From assembly GCA_963727035.1 (NCBI GenBank), contig CAVSEY010000029.1, positions 186,001-250,000 of the forward strand: a DNA stretch of 64,000 bases, read 5' to 3'. The notes beneath the pieces were generated by a model. It had not been told where the DNA came from. It worked only from the letters and a program-made list of their open reading frames with translations, and did no database searches. The position numbers and the translations under genes are program-made. Positions 43,245 through 51,958 of this stretch are shown here, in pieces. How positions within the stretch are numbered: position 1 is the first letter of the stretch; every line of letters begins with the position of its first letter. The DNA is from Rhodoblastus sp963727035. Its GTDB lineage: Bacteria; Pseudomonadota; Alphaproteobacteria; Rhizobiales; Beijerinckiaceae.

Positions 43245-45017
43245 TCATTTGCCGGCGGTGTGCGACGCCAGCTTGAAGGTCCAGTAGGAGCCGCCCTGGT
43301 TGATGCCCTTGAAGGTCTTGGCGACTTCGCCGCCCCACAGAGGCACGGCGCCGCCCCAGCCCGCGGCCACGCCGACCATCTGCGTGCCGTCCTGGTCCCA
43401 GGTGATCGGCGGCGCGACGATGCCGGTGCCGACGTTGAACTTCCACAGGATCGCGCCGGTCTTGGCGTCGAAGGCCATCAGGTAGCCTTCGGGCGTGCCG
43501 GTGAAGACCAGGCCGCCGGCGGTGGAGAGAACGCCGCCCCACAGCGGAGCCTTGTTCTTGTATTCCCACACCACCTTCTGCGCGATCGGATCGATCGCCT
43601 TCAGCGAGCCGATATGATCTTCGAAGATCGGCTTGATGTTGAAGCCGGCGCCGAGATAGGCCGCGCCCTTCTTGTAGACGACCGGTTCGTTGTGGATGTC
43701 CATGCCCCATTCGTTCGACGGGACATAGAACAGATGCGTCTGGTCGTCGTAGGAGACCGGCATCTGGTTCTTGCCGCCGAGGAAGGAGGGAACCGAGAAC
43801 ACCGACTTGCCTTCCTTGCCGTCGGCCGACTTGGACGGGTCGCCCGGACGATTGTCTTCGTTGTAGATCGGGCGGCCGTTCTTGTCGATGCCCTTGGCCC
43901 AGTTGATCTGGCTCACGAAGGGCATGGCGTGCACGAACTTGCCGTTGGTGCGGTCAAGCACATAGAAGAAGCCATTGCGATCGGCGGTGCCGCCGAGCTT
44001 CATCTCCTTGCCATTGACCTTGGCGTCGAACGGAATGAATTCGTTCACGCCGTCGAAGTCCCAGCCGTCATGCGGCGTGGTCTGGAAACCCCAAACCAGG
44101 TCGCCGTTTTCCGGATTGATCGCGAGACGCGACGCAGTCCAGCGGTTGTCGCCGGGACGCAGCCAGGAGTTCCACGGGGCCGGATTGCCGGTGCCGATGA
44201 AGATCAGCTTGGTTTCCGGATCGTAGGTGCCGCCGAGCCAGGTCGCGCCGCCGCCGGTCTTGTACATGTCGCCCGGCCAGGTCTCGTTGGCCTTGCCGGT
44301 CATGGTGGTTTCCTTGCCCTGGTAAGTGCCCGTCAGGCCTTCAAGGACAGGACGGCTCCACACCAGGTCGCCGGTGTCGACATTGCGCGCCTCGACGCGG
44401 CCGACGACGCCGAATTCGCCGCCGGACACGCCGGTGATCAGCAGCGCGCCATTCGCCTTGGTCGGGACGATCAGCGGCGCGGCGGAATAGGAATAGCCGG
44501 CCTTGAAATCGTCGATCGCCTGATGCCAGACCTTCTTGCCGGTCTTGGCGTCGAGCGCGTAGATCTGGGCGTCGAGCGTGCCGAAGAAGACCTTGTCGCC
44601 GTAAAGCGCCGGACCGCGGTTGATCACGTCGCAGCAGGGCATGATGCCTTCGGGCAGACGGGCGTCGAATTCCCAGAGCTTTTCGCCGGTCTTGGCGTCC
44701 ATCGCATAAAGACGGCTGTAGGAGCCGGTGACATAAACGACGCCGTCATGCACCAGGGCCTGGGCTTCCTGGCCGCGCTGCTTTTCACCGCCGAAGGAGA
44801 AGGACCAGGCCGGGACGAGGTCCTTGACGTTGGTGGTGTTGATCTGTTTCAGCGGGCTGAAGCGATGCCCCTGCAGGCCAAGGCCGTTGGTGACGATCTG
44901 CTTGGTGTTGGTGGCGTCGTTCAGCAGATCCGCGTCGGTGACGCCGGCCGCCTGAGCGGCGCCGGCGAAGGCGATCCCCACAGCGGAGACGCCAGCCAGA
45001 AGAGTGCTCTTCATCAT
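43245..45017 (-). CDS. xoxF: Lanthanide-dependent methanol dehydrogenase XoxF
   Basis: A 590-residue periplasmic PQQ quinoprotein with a signal peptide (KSTLLAGVSAVGIAFAGAAQA). The adjacent-cysteine disulfide is in EGIMPCCDVINRG, and beta-propeller repeats follow. The metal site reads DGWDFDGVNEF: an Asp two residues after the catalytic Asp, the mark of XoxF, where MxaF has Ala. So a lanthanide is the expected metal. Among three close ATGs, 45017 is chosen because GGGAGGA lies seven bases before it. It is last in the xoxG-xoxJ-xoxF order and is followed by a hairpin. Confidence 0.97.
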   Translation of the reverse strand: MMKSTLLAGVSAVGIAFAGAAQAAGVTDADLLNDATNTKQIVTNGLGLQGHRFSPLKQINTTNVKDLVPAWSFSFGGEKQRGQEAQALVHDGVVYVTGSYSRLYAMDAKTGEKLWEFDARLPEGIMPCCDVINRGPALYGDKVFFGTLDAQIYALDAKTGKKVWHQAIDDFKAGYSYSAAPLIVPTKANGALLITGVSGGEFGVVGRVEARNVDTGDLVWSRPVLEGLTGTYQGKETTMTGKANETWPGDMYKTGGGATWLGGTYDPETKLIFIGTGNPAPWNSWLRPGDNRWTASRLAINPENGDLVWGFQTTPHDGWDFDGVNEFIPFDAKVNGKEMKLGGTADRNGFFYVLDRTNGKFVHAMPFVSQINWAKGIDKNGRPIYNEDNRPGDPSKSADGKEGKSVFSVPSFLGGKNQMPVSYDDQTHLFYVPSNEWGMDIHNEPVVYKKGAAYLGAGFNIKPIFEDHIGSLKAIDPIAQKVVWEYKNKAPLWGGVLSTAGGLVFTGTPEGYLMAFDAKTGAILWKFNVGTGIVAPPITWDQDGTQMVGVAAGWGGAVPLWGGEVAKTFKGINQGGSYWTFKLASHTAGK

Positions 45018-45109
45018 TCTCATTCCTCCCAGAGACATGCGCGGGCGTAGCCTGCGCCATTCCAACGCTCGCGGCGGGGAGCCCCGTCGCGCGCAACGAC
45101 CGCGTGCGG

Positions 45110-45949
45110 TCAATTTTCTTGCGGCGGAGGGCGCCAGGCGACGCCATACGACGCAAAAATCTTCTTCAGTTCGCCGGATTTCGACAGGTCGGCGACGGCC
45201 TGGTCGATTGCGTCGGCGAGATCGATGGAATCGGCCTTGACCGCGCCGCCGACCGGCCACGTCCTGGCCAGGGGGTGCTGCGGATAGACGATCGTCACCG
45301 GGCGCGACGTCTGATGGGCGAGAGTCTCGACCATCGCCGCCTCGCCATAGAAGGCGACCACCTGACCCTTGTCGTAGGCCTCGGCGGCCTTGTCCTCGCC
45401 ATGCACATGGACGACATTCGGTATCAGCCTGTGGTCGCGCGCCGAAAGCAGGATGATGTCGGACAGCGTCTCCATGTCCACGGCCACCTTTTCTCGCTCG
45501 AACAGCGCGAAATCCTTGGCGGCGTCGGCCTTGGCGGGATCGACCGCCAGAGCCAGGCCCTCCATCTGATAGGGCGCCGTCAGCTTGACCTTGTCGTTGT
45601 CGGCTTCGATCTTGCTGTCGTGGGGAACATGCAGCATCACGTCGCCTGGCTGTTCGCCCAGCACCGTGCCCTTCCACACGCCATTGCGCAGATCGTCATT
45701 GATGCTGTCGTCGGCGCGCACCAGGAAGTAATCGACCTTGACGCCAAGCGCCTTGGCAAGCGCCGCCCCGATCTCGACGTCGACGCCCTTGAGCGTCCCG
45801 TTTTCCTCCCATGACCACGGCTTGTAGTCGCGATAGACGGAAACCCGCAGCAGGCCGCTCGATTGCACGTCATGGAGCGGACGCGCCCAGGCGGACGTCG
45901 CCGCGCCGAACGTCATGAAAAGAAGAAGCGCGCGTAAGGTCGCGCCCAT
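45110..45949 (-). CDS. xoxJ: XoxJ/MxaJ periplasmic binding protein
   Basis: 279 residues, signal peptide ending TSAWA, then a solute-binding protein fold of the MxaJ/XoxJ group: LLRVSVYRDYKPWSWEENG, GVDVEIGAALAKALGVKVDY, MLHVPHD and YPQHPLARTWPVGGAVKAD. XoxJ is thought to help activate or assemble XoxF. Its start is three bases after the xoxG stop, so translation is coupled; xoxF follows after 92 bp. Confidence 0.93.
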   Translation of the reverse strand: MGATLRALLLFMTFGAATSAWARPLHDVQSSGLLRVSVYRDYKPWSWEENGTLKGVDVEIGAALAKALGVKVDYFLVRADDSINDDLRNGVWKGTVLGEQPGDVMLHVPHDSKIEADNDKVKLTAPYQMEGLALAVDPAKADAAKDFALFEREKVAVDMETLSDIILLSARDHRLIPNVVHVHGEDKAAEAYDKGQVVAFYGEAAMVETLAHQTSRPVTIVYPQHPLARTWPVGGAVKADSIDLADAIDQAVADLSKSGELKKIFASYGVAWRPPPQEN

Positions 45950-45952
45950 AGA

Positions 45953-46396
45953 TCAGTTGTCGCCCTGAAAGCGGGAATCGAGATAGGTGCGGATCGCCCA
46001 CATGGCTTCCTGCGACAGGATGCCCTCGAATGCCGGCATCTTGGTGACGCCGTTCTGGGTATAGCCGTGGCGGATGCGGTTGATGAACCAGGCGTCGCCG
46101 TCCGTGGCCTTGTCGAGATAGCGCAGGTCGGGGGCGAGGCCGCCCGAGATCGCCTCGATGCCATGGCAGCGCGCGCAGTTCTGGTTGAAGCCGGAGGCGC
46201 CGATCTTGGTCGCCAGATCCTGGAATTTCGTGCCGCGATAGGGATTCTTTTCCAGCCAGTCCTTGCCGACATCCGGCAGGCCGGTCGTGTCGACCGGCTG
46301 GGGTGTCACATTGCCGTGCGCAAAAGCGCGTTCGGCGCCGAGGAGAGAGAGACAGACAACGAGGGAAAGGCCAAGAGTTCGGGGGGTCAGCGCCAC
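45953..46396 (-). CDS. xoxG: Cytochrome c(L) XoxG, electron acceptor of XoxF
   Basis: 147 residues. A GTG start at 46396 is chosen because GGAGGA lies five bases upstream and the signal peptide (LGLSLVVCLSLLGAERAFAH) begins right after it; the open frame goes on to 46486. One heme site, QNCARCHGIEAISGG, and a likely axial Met in TKMPAFEGILSQEAMW. It takes electrons from XoxF. First gene of the xoxG-J-F unit, 220 bp after pqqE. Confidence 0.93.
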   Translation of the reverse strand: MALTPRTLGLSLVVCLSLLGAERAFAHGNVTPQPVDTTGLPDVGKDWLEKNPYRGTKFQDLATKIGASGFNQNCARCHGIEAISGGLAPDLRYLDKATDGDAWFINRIRHGYTQNGVTKMPAFEGILSQEAMWAIRTYLDSRFQGDN

Positions 46397-46521
46397 GTTT
46401 TCCTCCAAATTTTGGAACGATCTTAGAGCGCGGCTCGGGGAGGGGAATTGTACTTTGGCGCCCTTGAAGGAGAAGGCGTCGCCCAAGCGTTGTCCGACCC
46501 TGTTCGCGCTCGTCTTGGGAT

Positions 46522-46568
46522 GGCGAACCGGGAAAGATCGCGGTTCGCCGGGCAGGCGCTTTCGCGCC
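46522..46568 (-). promoter_or_regulatory. Two hairpins between pqqE and xoxG
   Basis: GGCGAACC (46522-46529) pairs with GGTTCGCC (46542-46549), and GGCGC (46555-46559) with GCGCC (46564-46568). They lie between the pqqE stop and xoxG start on the minus strand. Without a clear T run they may stabilise or separate the pqq and xox messages rather than end transcription. Confidence 0.45.
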
Positions 46569-46615
46569 GTCGGCTCGTCGGCCCGCTCGGCCGTGTCGCC
46601 GCGCCGGGCGACGCT

Positions 46616-47735
46616 TCAGGCGTCGCTTTTCTCGCGTCCGCGTTCGATGCGGCGCGGGATGAATCCTTCGATCTTTTCGGCGGAGTCGCGGGCGGCGATT
46701 TCGGCGATCAAACCGTGGCGGGGCGACTTGACGCAAATCGGATCGCAGGCGGCGGCGTCGCCGGCGAGCGCCAGGGCCTGGCAGCGGCAGCCGCCGAAAT
46801 CGATCTCCTTGCGCTCGCAGGAGCGGCAGGGCTCCTGCATCCAGTCAAAGCCGCGGAAGGCGTTGAAGCCGGGCGAATCCGCCCAGATGTCGGCGAGGCG
46901 CCTTTCGCGCGCGTTCCAGAATTCGAGGCCGGGAATGGTCTCCGCCGCATGGCAGGGCAGCACCTTGCCCTGGGGGGTGACATTCATGCTGAGACGGCCC
47001 CAGCCGCTCATGCAGGCCTTCGGATATTTCGCGTGGTAATCGGGAGCCACGTGATCGACGACGATCTGGCCCTTGTAGCGCTCGCGCCGCTCCTCGACTT
47101 GCGTATAGGCCTTTTCGCTCTGGGCGCGGGTCGGCATCAGGTGCGAGCGGTTGAGCAGGGCCCAGCCGTAATATTGGGTATGGGCGATCTCGATTCGCCG
47201 CGCGCCGAGCCGCACCGCGAAATCGACCATGTCGGCGGCGCGCTCGACATTGGCGCGATGGATGACCGCATTGACGGTGAGCGGCAGGCCTTCCTCGGCG
47301 ATCCAGCTCGGCGACCTCCATCTTTTTCGCGAAGCCGCCGTCATAGCCGGCGATCCAGTCGGCGCTGGTCGCTTCCGCATCTTGAATCGACAATTGCACA
47401 TGGTCGAGGCCGCTCGCCGCGAGCTCCTTCAGCGAGGCCCGGGTCAGGCCGACGCCGGAGGTGATCAGATTGGTGTAGAGGTCGAGCTTCGCGCAATGCT
47501 CGACCAGTTCGCGCAGGTCGCGCCGCGACGCCGGCTCGCCGCCGGACATGTGGACGTGGAGCACGCCGATCTCCGCGGCCTGGGTAAAAATGTCCTTCCA
47601 ATCCTGCGTGGACATTTCCGTGTCGCGCCCGCCCATGGCGAGCGGATTGGAGCAATAGGGGCAGGCCAGCGGGCAGCGATAGGTCAGCTCCGCCAGCAGG
47701 GCGGAAGGCGGCGCGAGGGGGGGCTTGGTGGTCAT
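46616..47735 (-). CDS. pqqE: PqqE radical SAM enzyme, one frameshift
   Basis: Forms the Glu-Tyr carbon-carbon bond in PqqA. About 372 residues. The SAM iron-sulfur motif is in LTYRCPLACPYCSNPLAMGG (CxxxCxxC), followed by LHVHMSGGEPASRRDL. The C-terminal SPASM clusters include GWGRLSMNVTPQGKVLPCHA, MQEPCRSCERKEIDFGGCRC. Between them the frame breaks near 47309: deleting one base restores MEVASWIAEEGLPLTVNAV. The start at 47735 overlaps the pqqD stop (ATGA). Both halves are otherwise intact, so an artefactual insertion is likely. Confidence 0.92.
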
Positions 47736-48016
47736 AGGCCGAGCATCCGCTTTTCGAGCAGGTTGGCGAGCAGTCCGCGCACGTCGCGTTCGATCATCGC
47801 GCGATCCGCGCCATATTTTTTCGCCAGATCGTCGACGATCGACGCGAGCGCGGCGACGCCGTCGCAACGCTGCAAGATATCCACGCTGACGGCGTTGAGG
47901 CGCAGGTAGCGCTCGGGCGCCAGCAGCACCCAGGTCTTGCGCACGGGGTCGTCCTTGAGCTTGACCCCGCGCAGCAGATGCGGCCGCGATACGTCGGTGA
48001 TCGGTTCGGTCGTCAC
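47732..48016 (-). CDS. pqqD: PqqD, PqqA-binding peptide chaperone
   Basis: 94 residues. PqqD fold: RPHLLRGVKLKDDPVRKTWV, LLAPERYLRLNAVSVDILQR and a C-terminal helix LLANLLEKRMLGL. It presents the PqqA precursor to PqqE. Coupled by ATGA overlaps to pqqB upstream and pqqE downstream. Confidence 0.95.
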   Translation of the reverse strand: MTTEPITDVSRPHLLRGVKLKDDPVRKTWVLLAPERYLRLNAVSVDILQRCDGVAALASIVDDLAKKYGADRAMIERDVRGLLANLLEKRMLGL

Positions 48017-48933
48017 GCCCGCGCCTCCGGAATTTCGATGCGCATGCCGTCGAAGCCGATTTCCCAGCCGGCGGCCTCGACCTGCGCGCGCTCCGGCAAA
48101 TCGTGGCGGAGCGCCGGATTGGAATTGTTGATGTGGACGAAGACCCGCCGCTTGATGGCGAGCGGCGCGAGCGAAGCGAGGGTTCCCTTCTCGCCGTTCA
48201 TCGCCATATGGCCCATGCGCCAGGCCGTCTTGTTGAGCAGGCCGAGACGGATCATCTCGTCGTCTTCAAAAGTCGTGCCGTCGAAGAAAACCAGTTCCGC
48301 GCCGTGAAGCCTCTGGCGCAGGGCGTCGGTCATGCGCGCGACCGAGGGCATGTAATAGAAGCGCCGGTCGCCCTGGCGGATCTCGACGCCGACCGTGTTT
48401 TCGCCTTCCGCGCCGAATTCGATCTGCGTTTCGTCGGCGGATTCGAGATAGAGCGGGATTTTTCCCGGCGTGACGAAGGGCGTGAGGGTAAAGCCGAAGC
48501 CGGTGTCGACGACCTGTTCGAGTTCGACCGTCTGGCGCTTGACGACATCCGGATTGAGCACGCCGAACACGCCGCCCATCGTATTGGCCATGACGCTTCC
48601 GGTCGCCCAGAGCGTAAAAGGCTGAACCTCGCGCATCACCAGCAGGCCGGCGATATTGTCGACATCGCCATTGGGCGCGAACACCGCCTTGATCGGCGAA
48701 TGGCGCGGCGCGATTTTCGGATGCAGCTCGGGATTGGCGATGATCTGCTGGCGCAGGTCGGGGGTCGCGGAAAGCAGGACCCAATTGTCGCCATCGGCGC
48801 TGACGGCGACGCTGGCCTGCGTCCTTTGCGCGATGCGTCCATCGCGCGCATAGGCAAGGCGGCAGTTCTCGCAAAAACAGTTCCATTGCGGGACGCCGCC
48901 GCCGGCTCCGGCTCCAAGCACAAGAAATTGCAC
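48013..48933 (-). CDS. pqqB: PqqB, metallo-beta-lactamase-fold PQQ biosynthesis hydroxylase
   Basis: 306 residues. N-terminal FLVLGAGAGGGVPQWNCFCE with the Cys-x-Cys zinc site (CFCENC), then ASVAVSADGDNWVLLSATPD and HSPIKAVFAPNGDVDNIAGL. It is proposed to hydroxylate the cross-linked tyrosine. The start is a GTG at 48933 with a weak ribosome site; no ATG exists at the conserved N-terminus. It overlaps pqqD by 4 bp and lies 300 bp after pqqA. Confidence 0.94.
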   Translation of the reverse strand: MQFLVLGAGAGGGVPQWNCFCENCRLAYARDGRIAQRTQASVAVSADGDNWVLLSATPDLRQQIIANPELHPKIAPRHSPIKAVFAPNGDVDNIAGLLVMREVQPFTLWATGSVMANTMGGVFGVLNPDVVKRQTVELEQVVDTGFGFTLTPFVTPGKIPLYLESADETQIEFGAEGENTVGVEIRQGDRRFYYMPSVARMTDALRQRLHGAELVFFDGTTFEDDEMIRLGLLNKTAWRMGHMAMNGEKGTLASLAPLAIKRRVFVHINNSNPALRHDLPERAQVEAAGWEIGFDGMRIEIPEARA

Positions 48934-49233
48934 TTAAACGACCCCATTCCCGCCGTCGCCCCGGCGCGTTCGCCGGACGAGGCGAATTCCTCATCTTGCC
49001 GTCGCCGCGCCAGCATTTTCGCCGCGCGCGGACAACTGGAGCGATCTTACACTTTAATCGTTTTCGTTTTCGCGCTGGTCAGACCGCCGCGAGAAAATCG
49101 TCAGATTTTCGTCACCGCTTTTCGTCACCGCGCGCGCCGGCGGCGCGCGCGAGGCGCTGCGGGCCAAACGCAACGACCCCGCCGGCCGCGAAAGCGTCCG
49201 ACAGGGCGAAATTCGGTCGGGAAGATCAGGCGA
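48934..49233. other. 300-bp gap between pqqA and pqqB
   Basis: No gene. Such long gaps between pqqA and pqqB are common and usually hold a terminator or processing site that makes pqqA message more abundant. Inverted GCGCGC runs at 49129-49151 could form a stem. No clean terminator was seen. Confidence 0.4.
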
Positions 49234-49320
49234 TCAGATTTCAGCCGACATATAGCTGGTGACTTCCATGCCCACGCACACTTCGCAGGCTTCAGGAGCC
49301 GTCCAGATCACTTCCGTCAT
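49234..49320 (-). CDS. pqqA: PqqA, PQQ precursor peptide
   Basis: 28 residues, MTEVIWTAPEACEVCVGMEV then TSYMSAEI. The cross-linked Glu and Tyr are the E and Y of MEVTSY (positions 19 and 23), in the required E-x-x-x-Y spacing. GGAGGAAATC puts a strong ribosome site five bases before the ATG at 49320. It contains CEVC, one Cys more than many PqqA peptides. First gene of pqqABDE. Confidence 0.95.
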   Translation of the reverse strand: MTEVIWTAPEACEVCVGMEVTSYMSAEI

Positions 49321-49870
49321 GATTTCCTCCGTTTGGGTTTCTGGCGGGCCGACGCATCTGGGGAGAGATCCGTCGGCCCGCGGTTTGGATTGTCATCAGA
49401 ACATCCACTTCCAAGATAGGGCGCCTATTTGCCGCGTCCACGGCGCCAAAGTAGGAGCGTCCTTAAATTCCGCTCAATATTGTTGCAGCGCAGCATTTTG
49501 TTTGCAGCGCAAGATCTGGCGCGTTTTGTTTCCGCCGCGCTCAGGGTCAATCCCACTAAAGGGCAGTATCAATTTGCCAGGGGCGTCCTAATGTGCGTCC
49601 GTCGAAAGCGGCGGATTGGCTGCTTCGGATCATGTCCTGGGGAGGTCATGCAGAATTCCCGATCTTATCGCGCGGCGGCGTGCTCGCTTGGGCTCTATCA
49701 TGCCCGAAGCAGTCGGCTCGCTGTGCGCGCGGAAACAGGACGGTCGCGAGTAAATCCGACGAAAGCTTGAACGTCCCGGCGCCGGGCCGCCCGCTTCCAA
49801 GGCGGGAGGCGGGTCGTCCCGGATCGTTTGCGATAAGCGCCGCGAGGCGCAGGGTCATGGAGAAAAGTCT
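49321..49870. other. 550-bp divergent region between pqqA and the aldehyde dehydrogenase
   Basis: No credible gene. It must carry the pqqA promoter (minus) and the aldehyde dehydrogenase promoter (plus). Slightly AT-richer stretches lie at 49465-49515 and 49550-49575. I could not assign -35/-10 or -24/-12 boxes with confidence. Confidence 0.4.
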
Positions 49871-51391
49871 ATGTATCAGGAAGCAGTGGCAAAATTGACG
49901 GGTGAAAACCTGATCAAGTCTAAGTTGGACAATTTCATCGGCGGCAAATGGGTCGCGCCGGTGCAGGGTCAGTATTTCGACAAGGTTTCGCCGATCAGCG
50001 GACAATTGCTGAGCAAGGTCGCCCGCTCGACCGCGGAAGACGTCGAACTGGCGCTCGACGCCGCCCACGCCGCCAAGGACGCCTGGGGACTCACGCCCGC
50101 CTCCGATCGCGCCAACGTGCTGCTCAAGATCGCCGATCGCATCGAAAGCAATCTCTCCACCCTGGCGCTGGTCGAGACGCTCGACAACGGCAAGCCGCTC
50201 CGCGAGACGACCTATGCCGACGTTCCGCTCCTGGCGGACCATTTCCGCTATTTCGCCGGCTGCCTGCGCGCCCAGGAAGGCGCGCTCTCGGAAATCGACC
50301 ACGACACCGTCGCCTATCATTTCCATGAGCCGCTGGGCGTCGTCGGCCAGATCATTCCCTGGAACTTCCCGCTGCTGATGGCCGGATGGAAGCTCGCCCC
50401 GGCGATCGCCGCCGGCAATTGCGTCGTGCTGAAGCCCGCCGAACAAACTCCCATCAGCATCATGGTCCTGATGGAGCTGATCGGCGACCTGCTTCCGCCG
50501 GGCGTCCTGAACGTCGTCAACGGCTTTGGCGCCGAAGCGGGCCGGGCCCTTGGCAGCAGCAAGCGCATCGCCAAGATCGCCTTCACCGGCTCGACGGTCA
50601 CCGGCCGCACGATCGCCCATTACGCCGCCGACAACCTGATCCCCGCGACCCTGGAGCTGGGCGGCAAGTCGCCGAACATCTTCTTCGCCGACGTGATGCA
50701 GGCCGATGACGAATTCTTCGACAAGGCGCTCGAAGGCTTCGCGCTTTTCGCTTTCAACCAGGGCGAAGTCTGCACCTGTCCCTCGCGCGCGCTGATCCAG
50801 GAATCGATTTACGAGAAGTTCATGGAGCGCGCCGTCAAGCGCGTCCAGGCGATCAAGCAGGGCAACCCGCTCGACATGTCCACGATGCTCGGCGCCCAGG
50901 CGTCCAGCCAGCAGATGGAAAAGATCCTGTCCTATATCGACATCGGCAAGCAGGAAGGCGCGCAATGCCTGACCGGCGGCTCGCGCAACATGCTCAGCGG
51001 CGAGCTGGAGGGCGGCTATTACATCAATCCGACCGTCTTCAAGGGCAACAACAAGCAGCGCATCTTCCAGGAAGAAATCTTCGGCCCGGTTCTGGCGGTC
51101 ACCACCTTCAAGGACGAAGCCGAAGCCCTGGCGATCGCCAATGACACGATCTTCGGCCTCGGCGCCGGCGTGTGGTCCCGCGACGGCAGCCGCGCCTATC
51201 GCATGGGCCGCGGCATCAAGGCCGGCCGCGTCTGGACCAATTGCTACCATGCCTATCCGGCTCACGCCGCCTTCGGCGGCTACAAGGAATCCGGCATCGG
51301 CCGCGAAACCCACAAGATGATGCTGGACCATTACCAGCAGACCAAGAACCTGCTAGTGTCGTACAGCCCGAAGGCTCTCGGCTTCTTCTGA
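49871..51391 (+). CDS. NAD+-dependent aldehyde dehydrogenase (AldB/ExaC-like)
   Basis: 506 residues. Catalytic Cys in NQGEVCTCPSRALIQESIYE, catalytic Glu in LELGGKSPNIFF, cofactor-site IIPWNFPLLMAGWKLAPAIA and FTGSTVTGRTI. The C-terminal PAHAAFGGYKESGIGRETHK is typical of the AldB/ExaC acetaldehyde-type group. It oxidises aldehydes to acids in the cytoplasm. Next to a DUF779 gene, its common partner, and divergent from pqqA, which suggests a role in alcohol oxidation. Confidence 0.94.
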   Translation: MYQEAVAKLTGENLIKSKLDNFIGGKWVAPVQGQYFDKVSPISGQLLSKVARSTAEDVELALDAAHAAKDAWGLTPASDRANVLLKIADRIESNLSTLALVETLDNGKPLRETTYADVPLLADHFRYFAGCLRAQEGALSEIDHDTVAYHFHEPLGVVGQIIPWNFPLLMAGWKLAPAIAAGNCVVLKPAEQTPISIMVLMELIGDLLPPGVLNVVNGFGAEAGRALGSSKRIAKIAFTGSTVTGRTIAHYAADNLIPATLELGGKSPNIFFADVMQADDEFFDKALEGFALFAFNQGEVCTCPSRALIQESIYEKFMERAVKRVQAIKQGNPLDMSTMLGAQASSQQMEKILSYIDIGKQEGAQCLTGGSRNMLSGELEGGYYINPTVFKGNNKQRIFQEEIFGPVLAVTTFKDEAEALAIANDTIFGLGAGVWSRDGSRAYRMGRGIKAGRVWTNCYHAYPAHAAFGGYKESGIGRETHKMMLDHYQQTKNLLVSYSPKALGFF

Positions 51392-51398
51392 GAATTTT

Positions 51399-51426
51399 CC
51401 GCCCGGCGCGAGCCGGGCGGTCTTTT
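51399..51426 (+). terminator. Intrinsic terminator of the aldehyde dehydrogenase gene
   Basis: CCGCCCGGC (51399-51407) pairs with GCCGGGCGG (51412-51420), tetraloop GCGA, followed by TCTTTT. It lies 8 bp after the stop, before the DUF779 gene. Confidence 0.9.
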
Positions 51427-51518
51427 CGGAAAATGCACGTCTTTTGCGCGGCGCCAAAAAAGCGCCGCGCAATTTTTTGCCGTCGCAATGTTGAATGCCG
51501 AGGAAAGAGGAGGATTGG

Positions 51519-51905
51519 ATGCCTGCGCCCAAACGCGTCGACGCCACTGCCGAGACCCTGCTCTGGATCGTTCGTCTCAAGGCCAAGCATGGCCCGCTGG
51601 TGTTCAATCAGTCCAGCGGCTGCTGCGAAGGCTCGGCGCCCCTGTGCAATCCCGCCGCGGATTACTACCCGAGCCGCGAAGACATCCTGCTCGGGGAAAT
51701 CGGCGGCTGCCCCTTCTATATCCGCGCCAACCTGTTCGAATATTGGCGCCACACCCAGCTCGTCATCGACGTGGTTCCCGGCGGCGGCAACGCCTTTTCG
51801 CTCGAAGGGCCGGAAGGAATCAGCTTCCACACGCGCTCACGCGTTTTCACCGACGCCGAAGTCGAACAACTGGAGGCGCTCGGCGAGCCGCCGCGCGCGG
51901 CGTGA
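51519..51905 (+). CDS. DUF779 protein, aldehyde-dehydrogenase associated
   Basis: 128 residues. DUF779 signature: KHGPLVFNQSSGCCEGSAPL, CNPAADYYPSREDILLGEIG and GCPFYIRANLFEYWRHTQLV, with several conserved Cys that suggest a metal or redox site. The ATG at 51519 has GAGGAGG five bases upstream, so the longer frame from 51495 is rejected. DUF779 genes regularly follow AldB/ExaC-type aldehyde dehydrogenase genes; the function is unknown. Confidence 0.9.
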   Translation: MPAPKRVDATAETLLWIVRLKAKHGPLVFNQSSGCCEGSAPLCNPAADYYPSREDILLGEIGGCPFYIRANLFEYWRHTQLVIDVVPGGGNAFSLEGPEGISFHTRSRVFTDAEVEQLEALGEPPRAA

Positions 51906-51930
51906 GCGGCAATGCCTCATGTCGTGACCA

Positions 51931-51958
51931 TCCCCGGGCTCGACCCGGGGATTTTTTT
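51931..51958 (+). repeat. Short palindromic repeat, copy 2, acting as terminator
   Basis: TCCCCGGG (51931-51938) pairs with CCCGGGGA (51944-51951), followed by seven T (51952-51958). It can terminate the DUF779 transcript. 18 of 21 positions match the reverse complement of the element after xoxF at 43211-43231. Confidence 0.75.

Noticed and set aside
48996..49262. Plus-strand 88-residue frame in the pqqA-pqqB gap as a gene
   Set aside because: No motif, no ribosome site, overlaps pqqA on the other strand, and composition typical of noncoding GC-rich DNA.
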